Part shown: piece after piece, positions 1 to 7,878 of the stretch
Layout: each line of letters begins with the position of its first letter
Numbering within the stretch: position 1 is the first letter of the stretch
From: Anaeropeptidivorans aminofermentans
GTDB taxonomy: Bacteria > Bacillota > Clostridia > Lachnospirales > UBA5962
NCBI RefSeq assembly: GCF_940670685.1
Contig: NZ_OW711693.1
Span: 806,001-870,000 of the forward strand
Reading direction: 5' to 3'
DNA length: 64,000 nucleotides
The notes under the pieces: model-generated
Told to the model about the DNA's origin: nothing
The model's database searches: none
What the model saw: only the letters and a program-made list of their open reading frames with translations
Program-made: the position numbers and the translations under genes

Positions 1-495
1 TATGAAAAATGGGTGAACTTTGTTAAGGCGTGAACTTTTACCAAAAAAATCCCGATAATTATGAACTTTCATTAAGAAATTATTAAAATAGAATAATAGT
101 CAATATGCAGTATTGTAAATAAAGGCGGATTAAGTGTATAATAAATTTATATGTTTAATATATAGTTCATGAATTTAAAAATTTGCTTATTAATGATAAG
201 AGGATGTGTATTTAAAAAACGATTTACAAGCTGGGGATTGTATAATTTTTTAGTTTGTTTAGTACAGTATGGACATATTCTTAATTTCGATTGTATTATA
301 TTTAACAGGTTTGAAAAGGGCTACAAGATACCTTGCGTCTTTTTTCAAGTTCGTTTAAGTATATAGTCTGTTTACTTTATGCTCCTGCAGATTTGTCTTT
401 AGAAGGTTTAAAATAAAAAGCAGAAGTAAATTGACAATAATATTATTCATAGGAATTCAAGTATACATAAATAGTGATGGATTTAGGAGGCTTTT
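1..495. other. AT-rich region without a convincing gene
   Basis: No supported gene lies before the small ORF at 496. The octamer TGAACTTT occurs three times within the first 70 bases (about 14, 31 and 62). A copy of the AAAATAA...AGTAAATTG motif described under repeats lies at about 409-436. A TTGACA hexamer at 431-436 could be a -35 box, but no good -10 sits 16-18 bases downstream. An open frame at 169-366 lacks a ribosome site and any recognisable protein character. Confidence 0.5.
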
Positions 496-648
496 ATGAT
501 AGATTTTATGGAAGAAATAAGCAAGTATAAACCTATTTTGGGAATAGGCGAGGTAGGCTCCTCTATACAGACAGACGAAATAAAGGACATGATGGATTTG
601 CTTCAGTATATTACCGATCAGGTCGCCCAGAAAAGTGACAAGGAGTAG
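496..648 (+). CDS. small hypothetical protein (50 aa)
   Basis: An ATG preceded by TTAGGAGG opens a 50-codon frame (MIDFMEEISKYKPI...) that ends 6 bases before the next gene. The product is acidic and helical-looking, with no transmembrane segment and no motif I recognise. Its strong ribosome site, and the fact that its last codons (AAGGAG) supply the ribosome site of the downstream TTG-start TPR gene, suggest that it is real and translationally coupled to that gene. Function unknown. Confidence 0.6.
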   Translation: MIDFMEEISKYKPILGIGEVGSSIQTDEIKDMMDLLQYITDQVAQKSDKE

Positions 649-654
649 ATAAAG

Positions 655-2046
655 TTGAATTGTCCCAATTGCAAGCAGGAAATCAAAGACAGTAATATCT
701 GCCCCAGCTGCGGAATCGATGTAGTTTTGTTTGAAAAGACCCTTAAAATATCCGACGTTCTTTATAATAAGGGGCTGAACCTTGCTAAGGTAAGGGATTT
801 GTCCGGGGCTTCAGACGCTCTTATGAAGAGCATACAGTTTAACAAAAACAATTATTATGCCAGAAATCTTCTCGGTCTTGTTTTTTATGAAACAGGGCAT
901 ATTGGTGATGCCTTAAAGCAATGGGTCATAAGCGCCTCTTTAATGAGCGAGATGAACCCTGCCGTGAAGTATATAGAAAGGGTTCAAAAAAGCCCTAAAG
1001 ATATGGACATGCTGGATGATGCCATAGAAATGTATAATAATGCCCTTGGCTATATAGACCAGAAATCCGACGATATCGCTATTATACAGCTTAAAAAAGC
1101 GATAGAGCTTAGCCCTAAATTTATTGATGCGATGAACTTATTGGCATTTTGCTATTTAATTCAAAATGAAAAGCAAAAGGCTTCTCAGCTTATCGTCAAG
1201 GTTCTTGAGCTTGATATTAATAACCCCATAGCATTAAATTATTATAATGAAGTATTTCCCAATAGACAAAGGCCGAAGCCTTCGGAAAAGAAAGAGCCAA
1301 AGAAGGTATCTCCCGTTACGTCAACAGCCATGCTTACGCCCGAAAGCAGAAAGAAGCTTTTTGGAAACAATTTTTACTTTGCCGAGTTTGTAAGCTTTTT
1401 TGCAGGCTGTATTTGCGTTCTTGCCCTTATGTATATCCTTGTGATTCCCGGGGCTACGGAGGAAAGGGATAATAAAATAACACAGCTCGAAGATAAAATA
1501 ACTTCCATGGAAGAGGCCCAAAAGACAAAAGAAACAGAACTTAACGACAAAATAACAGCTCTTACGGAAGAAAATACAAAAGTTAAAGAAGAAAATGCCC
1601 ATTTAAATTCAGAGGTTACGGTGCAGAGAAAGGTAAGTACATTAAACTCTGCGCTGGAGCTTTATTCTAACGGAGAAACGGGAGAAGCGGCGTCGGTTAT
1701 ATATTCCATCGACCCTACAGGGCTTGACGAAGAAAACATGACAAAATATGAAAATGCCAAGGAAGAGATATATAAGAAGGCGGCCTCTACTTATTATGAT
1801 CAAGGCGTATCAAGCTTCAATAAAGCTGAATATGAAGACGCAAGGCGCTCTTTTGAATCCTGCATTATCTATGCGGCGGAAGATGCCAACTTTATAGACG
1901 ATGCCGCCTATTTTCTCGGCCGTATAGCTGAAGAGGATAAGGATTTGGAAAAAGCCAAGCTTTATTATAATATGGTTTTGGAAAAATACCCTAATTCCAA
2001 TAGAACGAGCGCTACAAAAAACAGGATGAATGCAATGGAAGGGTAA
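655..2046 (+). CDS. zinc-ribbon / TPR membrane protein
   Basis: This 463-residue protein starts at TTG 655, about 10 bases after AAGGAG. Residues 3-20 form a zinc ribbon with two CxxC pairs (CPNC and CPSC). TPR-like helical pairs follow to about residue 200. A single hydrophobic segment near residues 245-265 is followed by a charged coiled coil (about 270-325). A second TPR block fills the C terminus, including a tetratricopeptide with the YgbF/BamD-like pattern (YFLGRIAEEDKDLEKAKLYY). The topology suggests a cytoplasmic N-terminal half and an extracytoplasmic C-terminal half. It is probably a scaffold, and no substrate can be inferred. A terminator follows directly, so it ends a short operon with the 50-aa ORF. 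Confidence 0.8.
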   Translation: MNCPNCKQEIKDSNICPSCGIDVVLFEKTLKISDVLYNKGLNLAKVRDLSGASDALMKSIQFNKNNYYARNLLGLVFYETGHIGDALKQWVISASLMSEMNPAVKYIERVQKSPKDMDMLDDAIEMYNNALGYIDQKSDDIAIIQLKKAIELSPKFIDAMNLLAFCYLIQNEKQKASQLIVKVLELDINNPIALNYYNEVFPNRQRPKPSEKKEPKKVSPVTSTAMLTPESRKKLFGNNFYFAEFVSFFAGCICVLALMYILVIPGATEERDNKITQLEDKITSMEEAQKTKETELNDKITALTEENTKVKEENAHLNSEVTVQRKVSTLNSALELYSNGETGEAASVIYSIDPTGLDEENMTKYENAKEEIYKKAASTYYDQGVSSFNKAEYEDARRSFESCIIYAAEDANFIDDAAYFLGRIAEEDKDLEKAKLYYNMVLEKYPNSNRTSATKNRMNAMEG

Positions 2047-2074
2047 TTATTTTATATTTTTAAAGAGACTAAAT

Positions 2075-2099
2075 AAAAGCCGGATTTTCCGGCTTTTTT
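2075..2099 (+). terminator. rho-independent terminator after TPR gene
   Basis: AAAGCCGG, a four-base loop region (ATTT) and CCGGCTTTTTT form a compact stem followed by T residues, 30 bases after the TPR stop codon. Confidence 0.85.
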
Positions 2100-2151
2100 A
2101 ATGAAAAGACTTATAGTATTCAGGGTTTTGGCATCAGAGACCTTTGTTAGC

Positions 2152-2548
2152 TATATATTAAATTTAAAGTTAACATGTTAAAGCCATATATTTCTTGATT
2201 CATATAAAATAGCGGCAATGTCAATTTGCTTTTCTCTTATTTTATATCCCTAAAAACCAGATGCTTATAATAGAAGAAACAGAACAAATGGCCTTTTCTA
2301 AAACTGCCTTTATTTGATTTTATATATTAAAAGCCTTATGATTATTGCAGTATAAAGATAATTTCACTGTGTTTGCGAAAGCAATCCATGTTTTTATACG
2401 AAGCAAACTTGGAAAAGGATACAGGCGTAAGCCTGTAACCCTTTTTTTATTGAGGTTTTCTTATGGTTATCAACCATGTTTTTTATTTGATAATGCTGAG
2501 GCTTAAGTGAATAGGCGTTTGTTGCTTCTTCATAATAAATTTATTATG
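2152..2548. repeat. degenerate copy of TATAGTAAATTT palindromic element
   Basis: The left end (TATATATTAAATTTAAAGTTAA) and the right end (TTGCTTCTTCATAATAAATTTATTAT) match the ends of the better copies at 41280-41361 and 47700-47927, including the AAAGCCATATAT and AATAGGCGTT inner motifs. The element is about 400 bases long, so it is either a long variant or an element carrying an insertion. It also holds the short motif TGTCAATTTGCTTTTCTCTT at 2219 and a terminator at 2412-2449. Confidence 0.5.
2412..2449 (+). terminator. orphan terminator-like hairpin
   Basis: The stem AAAAGGATACAGGC, loop GTAA and GCCTGTAACCCTTTTTTT form a strong intrinsic-terminator shape. No protein gene ends upstream after the terminator at 2099. 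It may end an untranslated RNA that starts inside 2100-2400. Confidence 0.7.
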
Positions 2549-2814
2549 CTTCTGATTTTTTACCCTATAAATATTGAAAGTTTTCGCAGACCAATATAAG
2601 TATAGCGCGTATATCTTAGTATAAAACAAGGAAAGAGTTTTAAGTTAAACACAAGAAATCAGCCGTTGATTTTATGCTATATCAAAACAGCCTTAAGGAA
2701 GCAATAAAATCTATTTTTCATAAACAGCTTTATATTCAAGCCATTTAAAATATAGGATTGTTGTTACCTTAATTAAAGTGTTTAGCTACAATTATTATTT
2801 GAAGGAGATGTATT

Positions 2815-3162
2815 ATGGGTGAATCTTTTATAAAAATAAACGAGAGACTTGCAGGAATGCTGGCATACGTTTTAGGCCCTGCCACAGGTTTATTCTTCTA
2901 TATAGGTGAAACTGTTTCAGGAAACAATAATAGAAATGTCAAGTTTCATGCACTGCAGTCTACAATTCTCTTTGGAGGACTATGGGTACTTACATTCCTT
3001 CTTGGAATAATAAGCTTTCTGCCTTTCATGGGCCTTTTAATAAGACTTATTGACCTTGCCTCTTTTGTAGCCTATGTATACCTTATATATTCAGCTTATG
3101 TAGGCAAGAATTTCAGAGTCCCTATTATTGGAGATGCCTGCCATCAGCAGGTTTACAAATAA
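2815..3162 (+). CDS. DUF4870-like small membrane protein
   Basis: This 115-residue protein has an excellent ribosome site (GAAGGAGATG) before ATG 2815. It has three or four hydrophobic segments (about 13-30, 50-68, 70-88 and 85-100). The motif KFHALQSTILFGG in the middle is typical of the DUF4870/Tic20-like family of small bacterial membrane proteins. Family role is not established. It is flanked by a long non-coding stretch and its own terminator, so it is probably monocistronic. Confidence 0.75.
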   Translation: MGESFIKINERLAGMLAYVLGPATGLFFYIGETVSGNNNRNVKFHALQSTILFGGLWVLTFLLGIISFLPFMGLLIRLIDLASFVAYVYLIYSAYVGKNFRVPIIGDACHQQVYK

Positions 3163-3173
3163 AGATTATTATA

Positions 3174-3204
3174 AAAATAAGCCTTCTTAGAAGGCTTATT
3201 TTTA
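3174..3204 (+). terminator. rho-independent terminator
   Basis: AATAAGCCTTC, loop TTA, GAAGGCTTATTTTTA. It lies 12 bases after the DUF4870 stop. The stem is symmetric, with flanking A and T tracts. Confidence 0.9.
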
Positions 3205-3506
3205 TGCATTTTACATAAGCGTATTTAGATAATAATATTTGTTTTCGGATATTACATATATTTTACTTTTCATATATGACAATACCTTGACAAAGGAAGG
3301 CTAATGTGTGAGAATATAGAAAACAAGGTAGAAATATAAACAAAAATCTGGGGTTTTGTCGAATTTTTTGCAGTCTTTACCCCTGTAGCAGCTGTATTTT
3401 TTAAGCCATAATTTAGGCGAAGAAGATGATAGAACAAAAAAGATTCTTAGGCTTCATTAACAAAAAGATATTTAAAGTTTTGGTTATAATTGCTGGGAGG
3501 AACTAA
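3205..3506 (+). promoter_or_regulatory. purM leader region
   Basis: A TTGACA hexamer at 3287-3292 could be the -35 of the pur operon, but the -10 region (GAATAT near 3312) is poor. AAGGAAGG is followed by ATG 3304 and an 11-codon frame (MCENIENKVEI, stop ending 3339), which might be a leader peptide. GGGGT (about 3352) can pair with ACCCC (about 3379), followed by a T-rich run. I see no match to the purine-riboswitch core. Confidence 0.3.
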
Positions 3507-4544
3507 ATGGGTATGGATTATAAATCCGCAGGCGTGGACGTTGAAGCGGGATACAAGTCGGTAGAGCTTATTAAAAGGCATGTGAAAGAGACCTATACGA
3601 AAGATGTTTTGAATGATTTAGGCTCGTTTAGCGGCCTTTTTTCCCTGTCGGCAGCAAAAGATATGAAAGAGCCTGTTCTTGTTTCAGGAACAGACGGTGT
3701 AGGTACGAAACTTAAAATTGCATTTTTAATGGATAAGCACGATACAGTCGGCATTGACTGCGTAGCAATGTGCGTAAACGATATCGTATGCTGCGGAGCA
3801 AGGCCGCTGTTTTTTCTTGATTATATAGCCTGCGGTAAGAATTATCCTGAAAAGATAGAGCAGATTGTAAAAGGCATATCTGCCGGCTGCAAGGAAAGCG
3901 GAGCTGCACTCATAGGAGGGGAAACGGCGGAAATGCCCGGCTTTTATCCTGAAGACGAATATGATTTGGCAGGATTTTGCGTAGGTATTTTAGATAAAGC
4001 GGATATTATTGACGGTAAAACGATTTCAGACGGCGATATTCTTATAGGCGTCGAATCCAGCGGGCTTCATTCAAACGGCTATTCCCTTGTACGCAAGGTC
4101 TTTGATATTTCCAAAGAAAATATAAGTAAATATTACGATGAATTAGGCTGCACCTTAGGGGAGGAGCTTTTAAAGCCCACAAGAATTTATGCCAAAACCG
4201 TTCTTGAGCTTATATCAAAGGTGAAGATAAAGGGTATCAGCAATATTACAGGCGGCGGATTTATAGAAAATATTCCCCGTATGCTTCCAGAAGGGGTCTG
4301 TGCTTTTATTAATGAAGGAACATGGGAAATACCCCCTATATTTAATTTAATAGCAGGTCAGGGCAATGTCTCTAAGGACGTTATGTATAACACCCTTAAC
4401 ATGGGAATTTCTCTAGTTATGGCTGTTTCTAAGGAAGATGCAGATAAGACTCTTTCGGTTTTAAAATCTCTTGATGAAAAGGCCTATATCATCGGCGAAG
4501 TAAGAAAAGATGATTCCAGGAGAATTGAAATATGTTACAGATAG
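3507..4544 (+). CDS. purM: phosphoribosylformylglycinamidine cyclo-ligase (AIR synthetase)
   Basis: PurM closes FGAM to AIR with ATP, the fifth step of de novo purine synthesis in the cytoplasm. The 345-residue length is standard. The glycine-rich [10 protein letters not shown] loop lies at residues 61-70. [24 protein letters not shown] and [15 protein letters not shown] are classic PurM signatures. The start ATG follows GGGAGGAAC. The 3' end overlaps purN by 13 bases, so the genes are translationally coupled. It is the first gene of purM-purN-purD. The other purine genes are not in the window. Confidence 0.97.
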   Translation: MGMDYKSAGVDVEAGYKSVELIKRHVKETYTKDVLNDLGSFSGLFSLSAAKDMKEPVLVSGTDGVGTKLKIAFLMDKHDTVGIDCVAMCVNDIVCCGARPLFFLDYIACGKNYPEKIEQIVKGISAGCKESGAALIGGETAEMPGFYPEDEYDLAGFCVGILDKADIIDGKTISDGDILIGVESSGLHSNGYSLVRKVFDISKENISKYYDELGCTLGEELLKPTRIYAKTVLELISKVKIKGISNITGGGFIENIPRMLPEGVCAFINEGTWEIPPIFNLIAGQGNVSKDVMYNTLNMGISLVMAVSKEDADKTLSVLKSLDEKAYIIGEVRKDDSRRIEICYR

Positions 4545-5149
4545 CCGTTTTAGTATCAGGCGGCGGAACCAATCTTCAGGCAATCATAGATAAGATAAAT
4601 TCCGGTGAGCTTGACTGTAAAATTAATAGGGTCATTAGTGACAATAAAGACGCTTATGCTCTTGAAAGGGCAAAAAAGCATAATATTGATACAAAAGTTA
4701 TTGAATTTAATAAAGACTTCAATGAAAATCTGCTTTCGGCTCTTGAAGAAAGCAAAGCAGAGCTTATTGTTGCAGCCGGCTTTTTAAAGGTTTTAAGCTC
4801 TGAAATAATCCATAGATACAGACACAAAATAGTAAATATTCATCCTTCTTTAATTCCTTCTTTCTGCGGAAAGGGCTTTTACGGCATAAAAGTTCACGAA
4901 AAGGCATTGGAAAGAGGAATAAAAATTACAGGGGCTACTGTCCATTTTATCGACGAAGGTACGGATACAGGGCCAATAATAATGCAGCGGGCTGTTGCTG
5001 TTATGGATGACGACACACCGCAGAGCCTTCAAAAAAGAGTCATGGAGGAAGCGGAGCAGGCAATACTTCCCGAGTCTTTAAAGCTTATAGCAGAAGGCAG
5101 AGTTTATATAGAAAACGGCAAGGCAAAAATCAGGAGGATTATTGTATGA
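4532..5149 (+). CDS. purN: phosphoribosylglycinamide formyltransferase
   Basis: PurN transfers a formyl group from 10-formyl-THF to GAR, the third step of purine synthesis. The 205-residue protein shows the N-terminal phosphate-binding [12 protein letters not shown] loop (residues 8-19). By family alignment the catalytic triad is Asn102, His104 (VNIHPSL) and Asp145 (DEGTDTGP). The usual LLPSFPG is here LIPSFCG. ATG 4532 follows CCAGGAG, inside the end of purM. The stop overlaps the purD start by four bases (ATGA). Confidence 0.97.
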   Translation: MLQIAVLVSGGGTNLQAIIDKINSGELDCKINRVISDNKDAYALERAKKHNIDTKVIEFNKDFNENLLSALEESKAELIVAAGFLKVLSSEIIHRYRHKIVNIHPSLIPSFCGKGFYGIKVHEKALERGIKITGATVHFIDEGTDTGPIIMQRAVAVMDDDTPQSLQKRVMEEAEQAILPESLKLIAEGRVYIENGKAKIRRIIV

Positions 5150-6411
5150 GGCTTTTAGTAGTTGGAGGCGGAGCCAGAGAACACGCGATCATATGGAAGC
5201 TAAATGCGGCTTCCAAGAAACATGAGATATACTGTGCTCCTGGAAACGCAGGAATTGGGTCAGAAGCCCACTGCATAGACATATCAGCTTCTGATATAGA
5301 AGGCTTAATTGCCTTTGTTGAAAAGAATCATATTGAATTTACGATAGTGGGCAATGAAGAACCCCTTTCCATGGGTATCGTTGACAGGTTTAATGAAAGA
5401 GGGCTTAAGATTTTAGGGCCCACAAAGAGTGCTGCGCTTATTGAGGCCAGCAAGGCATTTTCTAAAGATTTTATGGAGCGAAACCATATTCCCACGGCAA
5501 AATACAGAACCTTTTCAAACCGTGAAGAGGCTTTGCAGTATGCAGAAGATTCAGACTATCCTCTTGTAATAAAGGCCGACGGCCTTGCCTTGGGAAAAGG
5601 TGTAATTATATGCCAAACCTTTGATGAGGCAGCAACAGCCATTGACGAAATGATGGTTATGGAAAAATTTGGCGGTTCAGGCAGAAAAATAGTGATTGAA
5701 GAATTCCTGGAAGGGGAAGAAGTATCGGTTCTTGCTTTTTGCGACGGAAGGACTGCGATTCCTATGGTTCCTGCTCAGGATTACAAAAAAGCAATGGATT
5801 ATGATAAAGGGTTAAACACAGGGGGAATGGGTTCCTTCAGCCCCTGTAAGGTTTATACAAAAGAAATAGAAGAGTTCTGCTTTGAAAGAATACTCAAGCC
5901 TACTATAAACGCTATGCGTACAGAGGGAAGGCCTTTTCAGGGTATTCTTTTTTTAGGATTGATTTTAACCCAAAAAGGGCCCAAGGTCATAGAATATAAT
6001 GCAAGATTCGGAGATCCGGAAACCCAGTCCGTCATGTTAAGGCTTAAGACGGATTTGCTTGAAATCCTTTTAGCCTGTCAGGAAGGAACCCTTGATAAAA
6101 TAAAAATTCAGTGGGAGGATAATGCGGCAGTCTGTGTTGTTATGGCAAGCGGCGGTTATCCTGAAAATTACGAGAAGGGCTTTGAAATTAAAGGACTAAA
6201 TTTCTATAAATCTTCGCAGGACATTATTATTTTTCATGCAGGAACAAAAGAAAAGGGTACGAATATAATTACAAATGGGGGAAGAGTTCTTTCGGTCTGC
6301 GCCAGAGGAAAAACCATCGAAGAAGCCAGAAATAAAGCATATGAAGCGGCTGAAACAATCTCCTTCGACGGTGCTTTTTACCGTAAAGATATTGCTCTTA
6401 AAGGAATTTAA
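5146..6411 (+). CDS. purD: phosphoribosylamine-glycine ligase (GAR synthetase)
   Basis: PurD joins phosphoribosylamine and glycine using ATP, the second step of the pathway. It is a 421-residue ATP-grasp enzyme of standard length. The N-terminal VVGGGAREHAI lies at residues 5-15, the ATP-grasp VIKADGLALGKGVI near 145-158, and EYNARFGDPETQ with the metal ligands near 286-297. ATG 5146 follows AGGAGG and overlaps the purN stop. It ends the pur operon. A long hairpin without a T tract follows, so read-through into the flagellar locus is possible. Confidence 0.97.
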   Translation: MRLLVVGGGAREHAIIWKLNAASKKHEIYCAPGNAGIGSEAHCIDISASDIEGLIAFVEKNHIEFTIVGNEEPLSMGIVDRFNERGLKILGPTKSAALIEASKAFSKDFMERNHIPTAKYRTFSNREEALQYAEDSDYPLVIKADGLALGKGVIICQTFDEAATAIDEMMVMEKFGGSGRKIVIEEFLEGEEVSVLAFCDGRTAIPMVPAQDYKKAMDYDKGLNTGGMGSFSPCKVYTKEIEEFCFERILKPTINAMRTEGRPFQGILFLGLILTQKGPKVIEYNARFGDPETQSVMLRLKTDLLEILLACQEGTLDKIKIQWEDNAAVCVVMASGGYPENYEKGFEIKGLNFYKSSQDIIIFHAGTKEKGTNIITNGGRVLSVCARGKTIEEARNKAYEAAETISFDGAFYRKDIALKGI

Positions 6412-6441
6412 ATAAATTTTAAAAATTTTTATAATCTCATC

Positions 6442-6485
6442 ACAAGATATAGATGTTTAATCGCGATTAAGTATCTGTATCTTGT
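6442..6485 (+). other. 21-bp stem after purD
   Basis: ACAAGATATAGATG...ATC pairs with GATTAAGTATCTG...TTGT over 21 contiguous positions when read as plus-strand RNA, with three G-U wobbles and only GC between the arms. On the minus strand the wobbles would be mismatches, which favours a plus-strand RNA role. No T tract follows. It could be a purD 3' stabiliser, a processing site or a weak terminator. Confidence 0.5.
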
Positions 6486-6547
6486 GTCAAGTGCATTTTA
6501 GGGCGCAAAGTCAATCAATTACTACTATATTTTGTCTAAAAAAATGC

Positions 6548-6575
6548 TAAACTATTACGCGAATTATGCCGAAAA
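6548..6575 (+). promoter_or_regulatory. candidate SigD (sigma-28) promoter of the flagellar operon
   Basis: TAAA at 6548-6551, a 16-base spacer and GCCGAAAA at 6568-6575 resemble the SigD consensus TAAA-N15-GCCGATAT. It lies about 70 bases upstream of flgB. The sigma factor that would read it, SigD, is encoded 28 kb downstream in the same locus, which would make a positive feedback loop as in B. subtilis fla/che. Confidence 0.5.
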
Positions 6576-6642
6576 ACAAGTATTGAGCTTTGTGCGTTCC
6601 ACAAATATTTCTGCCCAATAAATTCAGAAAAAGGTGAAAAAT

Positions 6643-7020
6643 ATGGTATTTGATGGTATGTTTGCCAATAATTCCCTTATTGGTGCTGCTATGGGCGCCT
6701 CTAATTTAAAAAATTCAGTCATAGTGAACAACATAGCCAACGCTGAGGTTCCGGGGTTTAAAAAAAGTACCGTTGATTTTGAAACCCTTCTGGACCGGCA
6801 GCTTGATAAAGCGAAAGAGACAGGCTATGTGGATTTGGATAATTCAAAACCTCAGATTAGAAAAATAAACAAGAACTTTAGCTACAGGCTTGACGGAAAC
6901 AATGTGGATATAGAAAGTGAAATGGCCGAGCTATATAAAAACTCAGTGAAATATGATGTCATGGCAAATAGCTTGATAAACAACTATAAGAGAATCAATA
7001 TGGTGCTTACAAGCAAATAA
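6643..7020 (+). CDS. flgB: flagellar proximal rod protein FlgB
   Basis: FlgB forms the base of the axial rod that crosses the cell wall. The protein is 125 residues from ATG 6643, which lies 6 bases after AAGGTG. The upstream in-frame GTG 6634 has no ribosome site. The rod/hook N-terminal motif NNIANAEVPGFKKS lies near residues 28-41. The C-terminal helix (VKYDVMANSLINNYKRINMVL) is typical of axial proteins. It is the first gene of the flagellar operon, with the usual flgB-flgC-fliE order. Confidence 0.95.
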   Translation: MVFDGMFANNSLIGAAMGASNLKNSVIVNNIANAEVPGFKKSTVDFETLLDRQLDKAKETGYVDLDNSKPQIRKINKNFSYRLDGNNVDIESEMAELYKNSVKYDVMANSLINNYKRINMVLTSK

Positions 7021-7039
7021 AATATAGGGAGGCAGGACA

Positions 7040-7489
7040 ATGTCTGATTTTTTCGGTACTATGGATACAAGCGTTACCGGTCTTAGCGCCCAGCGCTTAA
7101 GAATGGATATTATATCTCAAAATATAGCTAACGCAAGCACCACAAAGACTGCGGATGGAACTCCGTATAAAAGAAAAAGCGTTTTGTTTCAGGAATTAAA
7201 GCCTGTGGATTTTTCAGGCTATTTTGTAGATGCGGTTAATAAGTACAATAAAAGTACCGGGAAAGGCGTAAAAGTATCAAAGATTATAACCGACGATACG
7301 CCAGGCGCGAAAGAATATAATCCAACACACCCCGATGCCGATGCCGATGGGTATGTGGAGCATTCAAATGTAAACATCGTCAGTGAAATGGTAAACATGA
7401 TATCTGCCCAAAGGTCCTATGAGGCTAATGTTACGGCATTTAACACGACCAAGGCTATGATTAATAAAACCATGGAGATAAACAAGTAA
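7040..7489 (+). CDS. flgC: flagellar rod protein FlgC
   Basis: A second proximal rod subunit of 149 residues. It has the axial motif SQNIANASTTKTADGTPYKRK (about 29-50) and the C-terminal ISAQRSYEANVTAFNTTKAM helix that polymerises with the N-terminal helix. ATG 7040 follows GGGAGGC, 19 bases after flgB. It acts outside the membrane after export by the flagellar type III system. Confidence 0.96.
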   Translation: MSDFFGTMDTSVTGLSAQRLRMDIISQNIANASTTKTADGTPYKRKSVLFQELKPVDFSGYFVDAVNKYNKSTGKGVKVSKIITDDTPGAKEYNPTHPDADADGYVEHSNVNIVSEMVNMISAQRSYEANVTAFNTTKAMINKTMEINK

Positions 7490-7513
7490 TTATTTTCCGG
7501 GAGGATTTATTAA

Positions 7514-7843
7514 ATGGATTCTATAGACAATAAATTATCGGGCTTGGATAAAATACATAATTATTCTTACATAGATAAAGGTTTAGACAATAAAGAAAAA
7601 AACATATCTGTAGGCTCCGGTTTCGGTGAATTTTTTAATGCTGCTGTAAATTTGTATGATGAAACCAGCAGATTTGAGCTTCAGGCCGAGAAGCTCCAGA
7701 CAGACTATATAGCCGGAAGGACGGACGATCTGGTAGCCGTTACTTTGGCTGAGCAAAAGGCATATACCGCTTTGTCGTTTACGCTTCAAATTACCAACAG
7801 GATCGTCGATTCCTATAAGCAAATTATGGCAATGCAGTTATAG
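7514..7843 (+). CDS. fliE: flagellar hook-basal body adaptor FliE
   Basis: FliE links the MS ring (FliF) to the rod. The 109-residue product has the family's C-terminal helical half (DDLVAVTLAEQKAYTALSFTLQITNRIVDSYKQIMAMQ). The N-terminal third is Asp/Lys-rich and poorly conserved, as usual for FliE. The start has GGGAGG upstream. It lies between flgC and fliF, the standard position. Confidence 0.93.
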   Translation: MDSIDNKLSGLDKIHNYSYIDKGLDNKEKNISVGSGFGEFFNAAVNLYDETSRFELQAEKLQTDYIAGRTDDLVAVTLAEQKAYTALSFTLQITNRIVDSYKQIMAMQL

Positions 7844-7878
7844 CCTTTATAAAATCACCAACGGAGTGAGGGAAAGCC

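Noticed and set aside
169-366. 65-codon open frame
   Set aside because: No ribosome site and a low-complexity, Cys/Phe/Ile-rich sequence typical of AT-rich non-coding DNA.
6500-6530. GGGCGCAAAGTC resembling the GGACGCAAAGCC part of a GEMM-I c-di-GMP riboswitch
   Set aside because: No tetraloop-receptor stems or the rest of the conserved core could be found around it.
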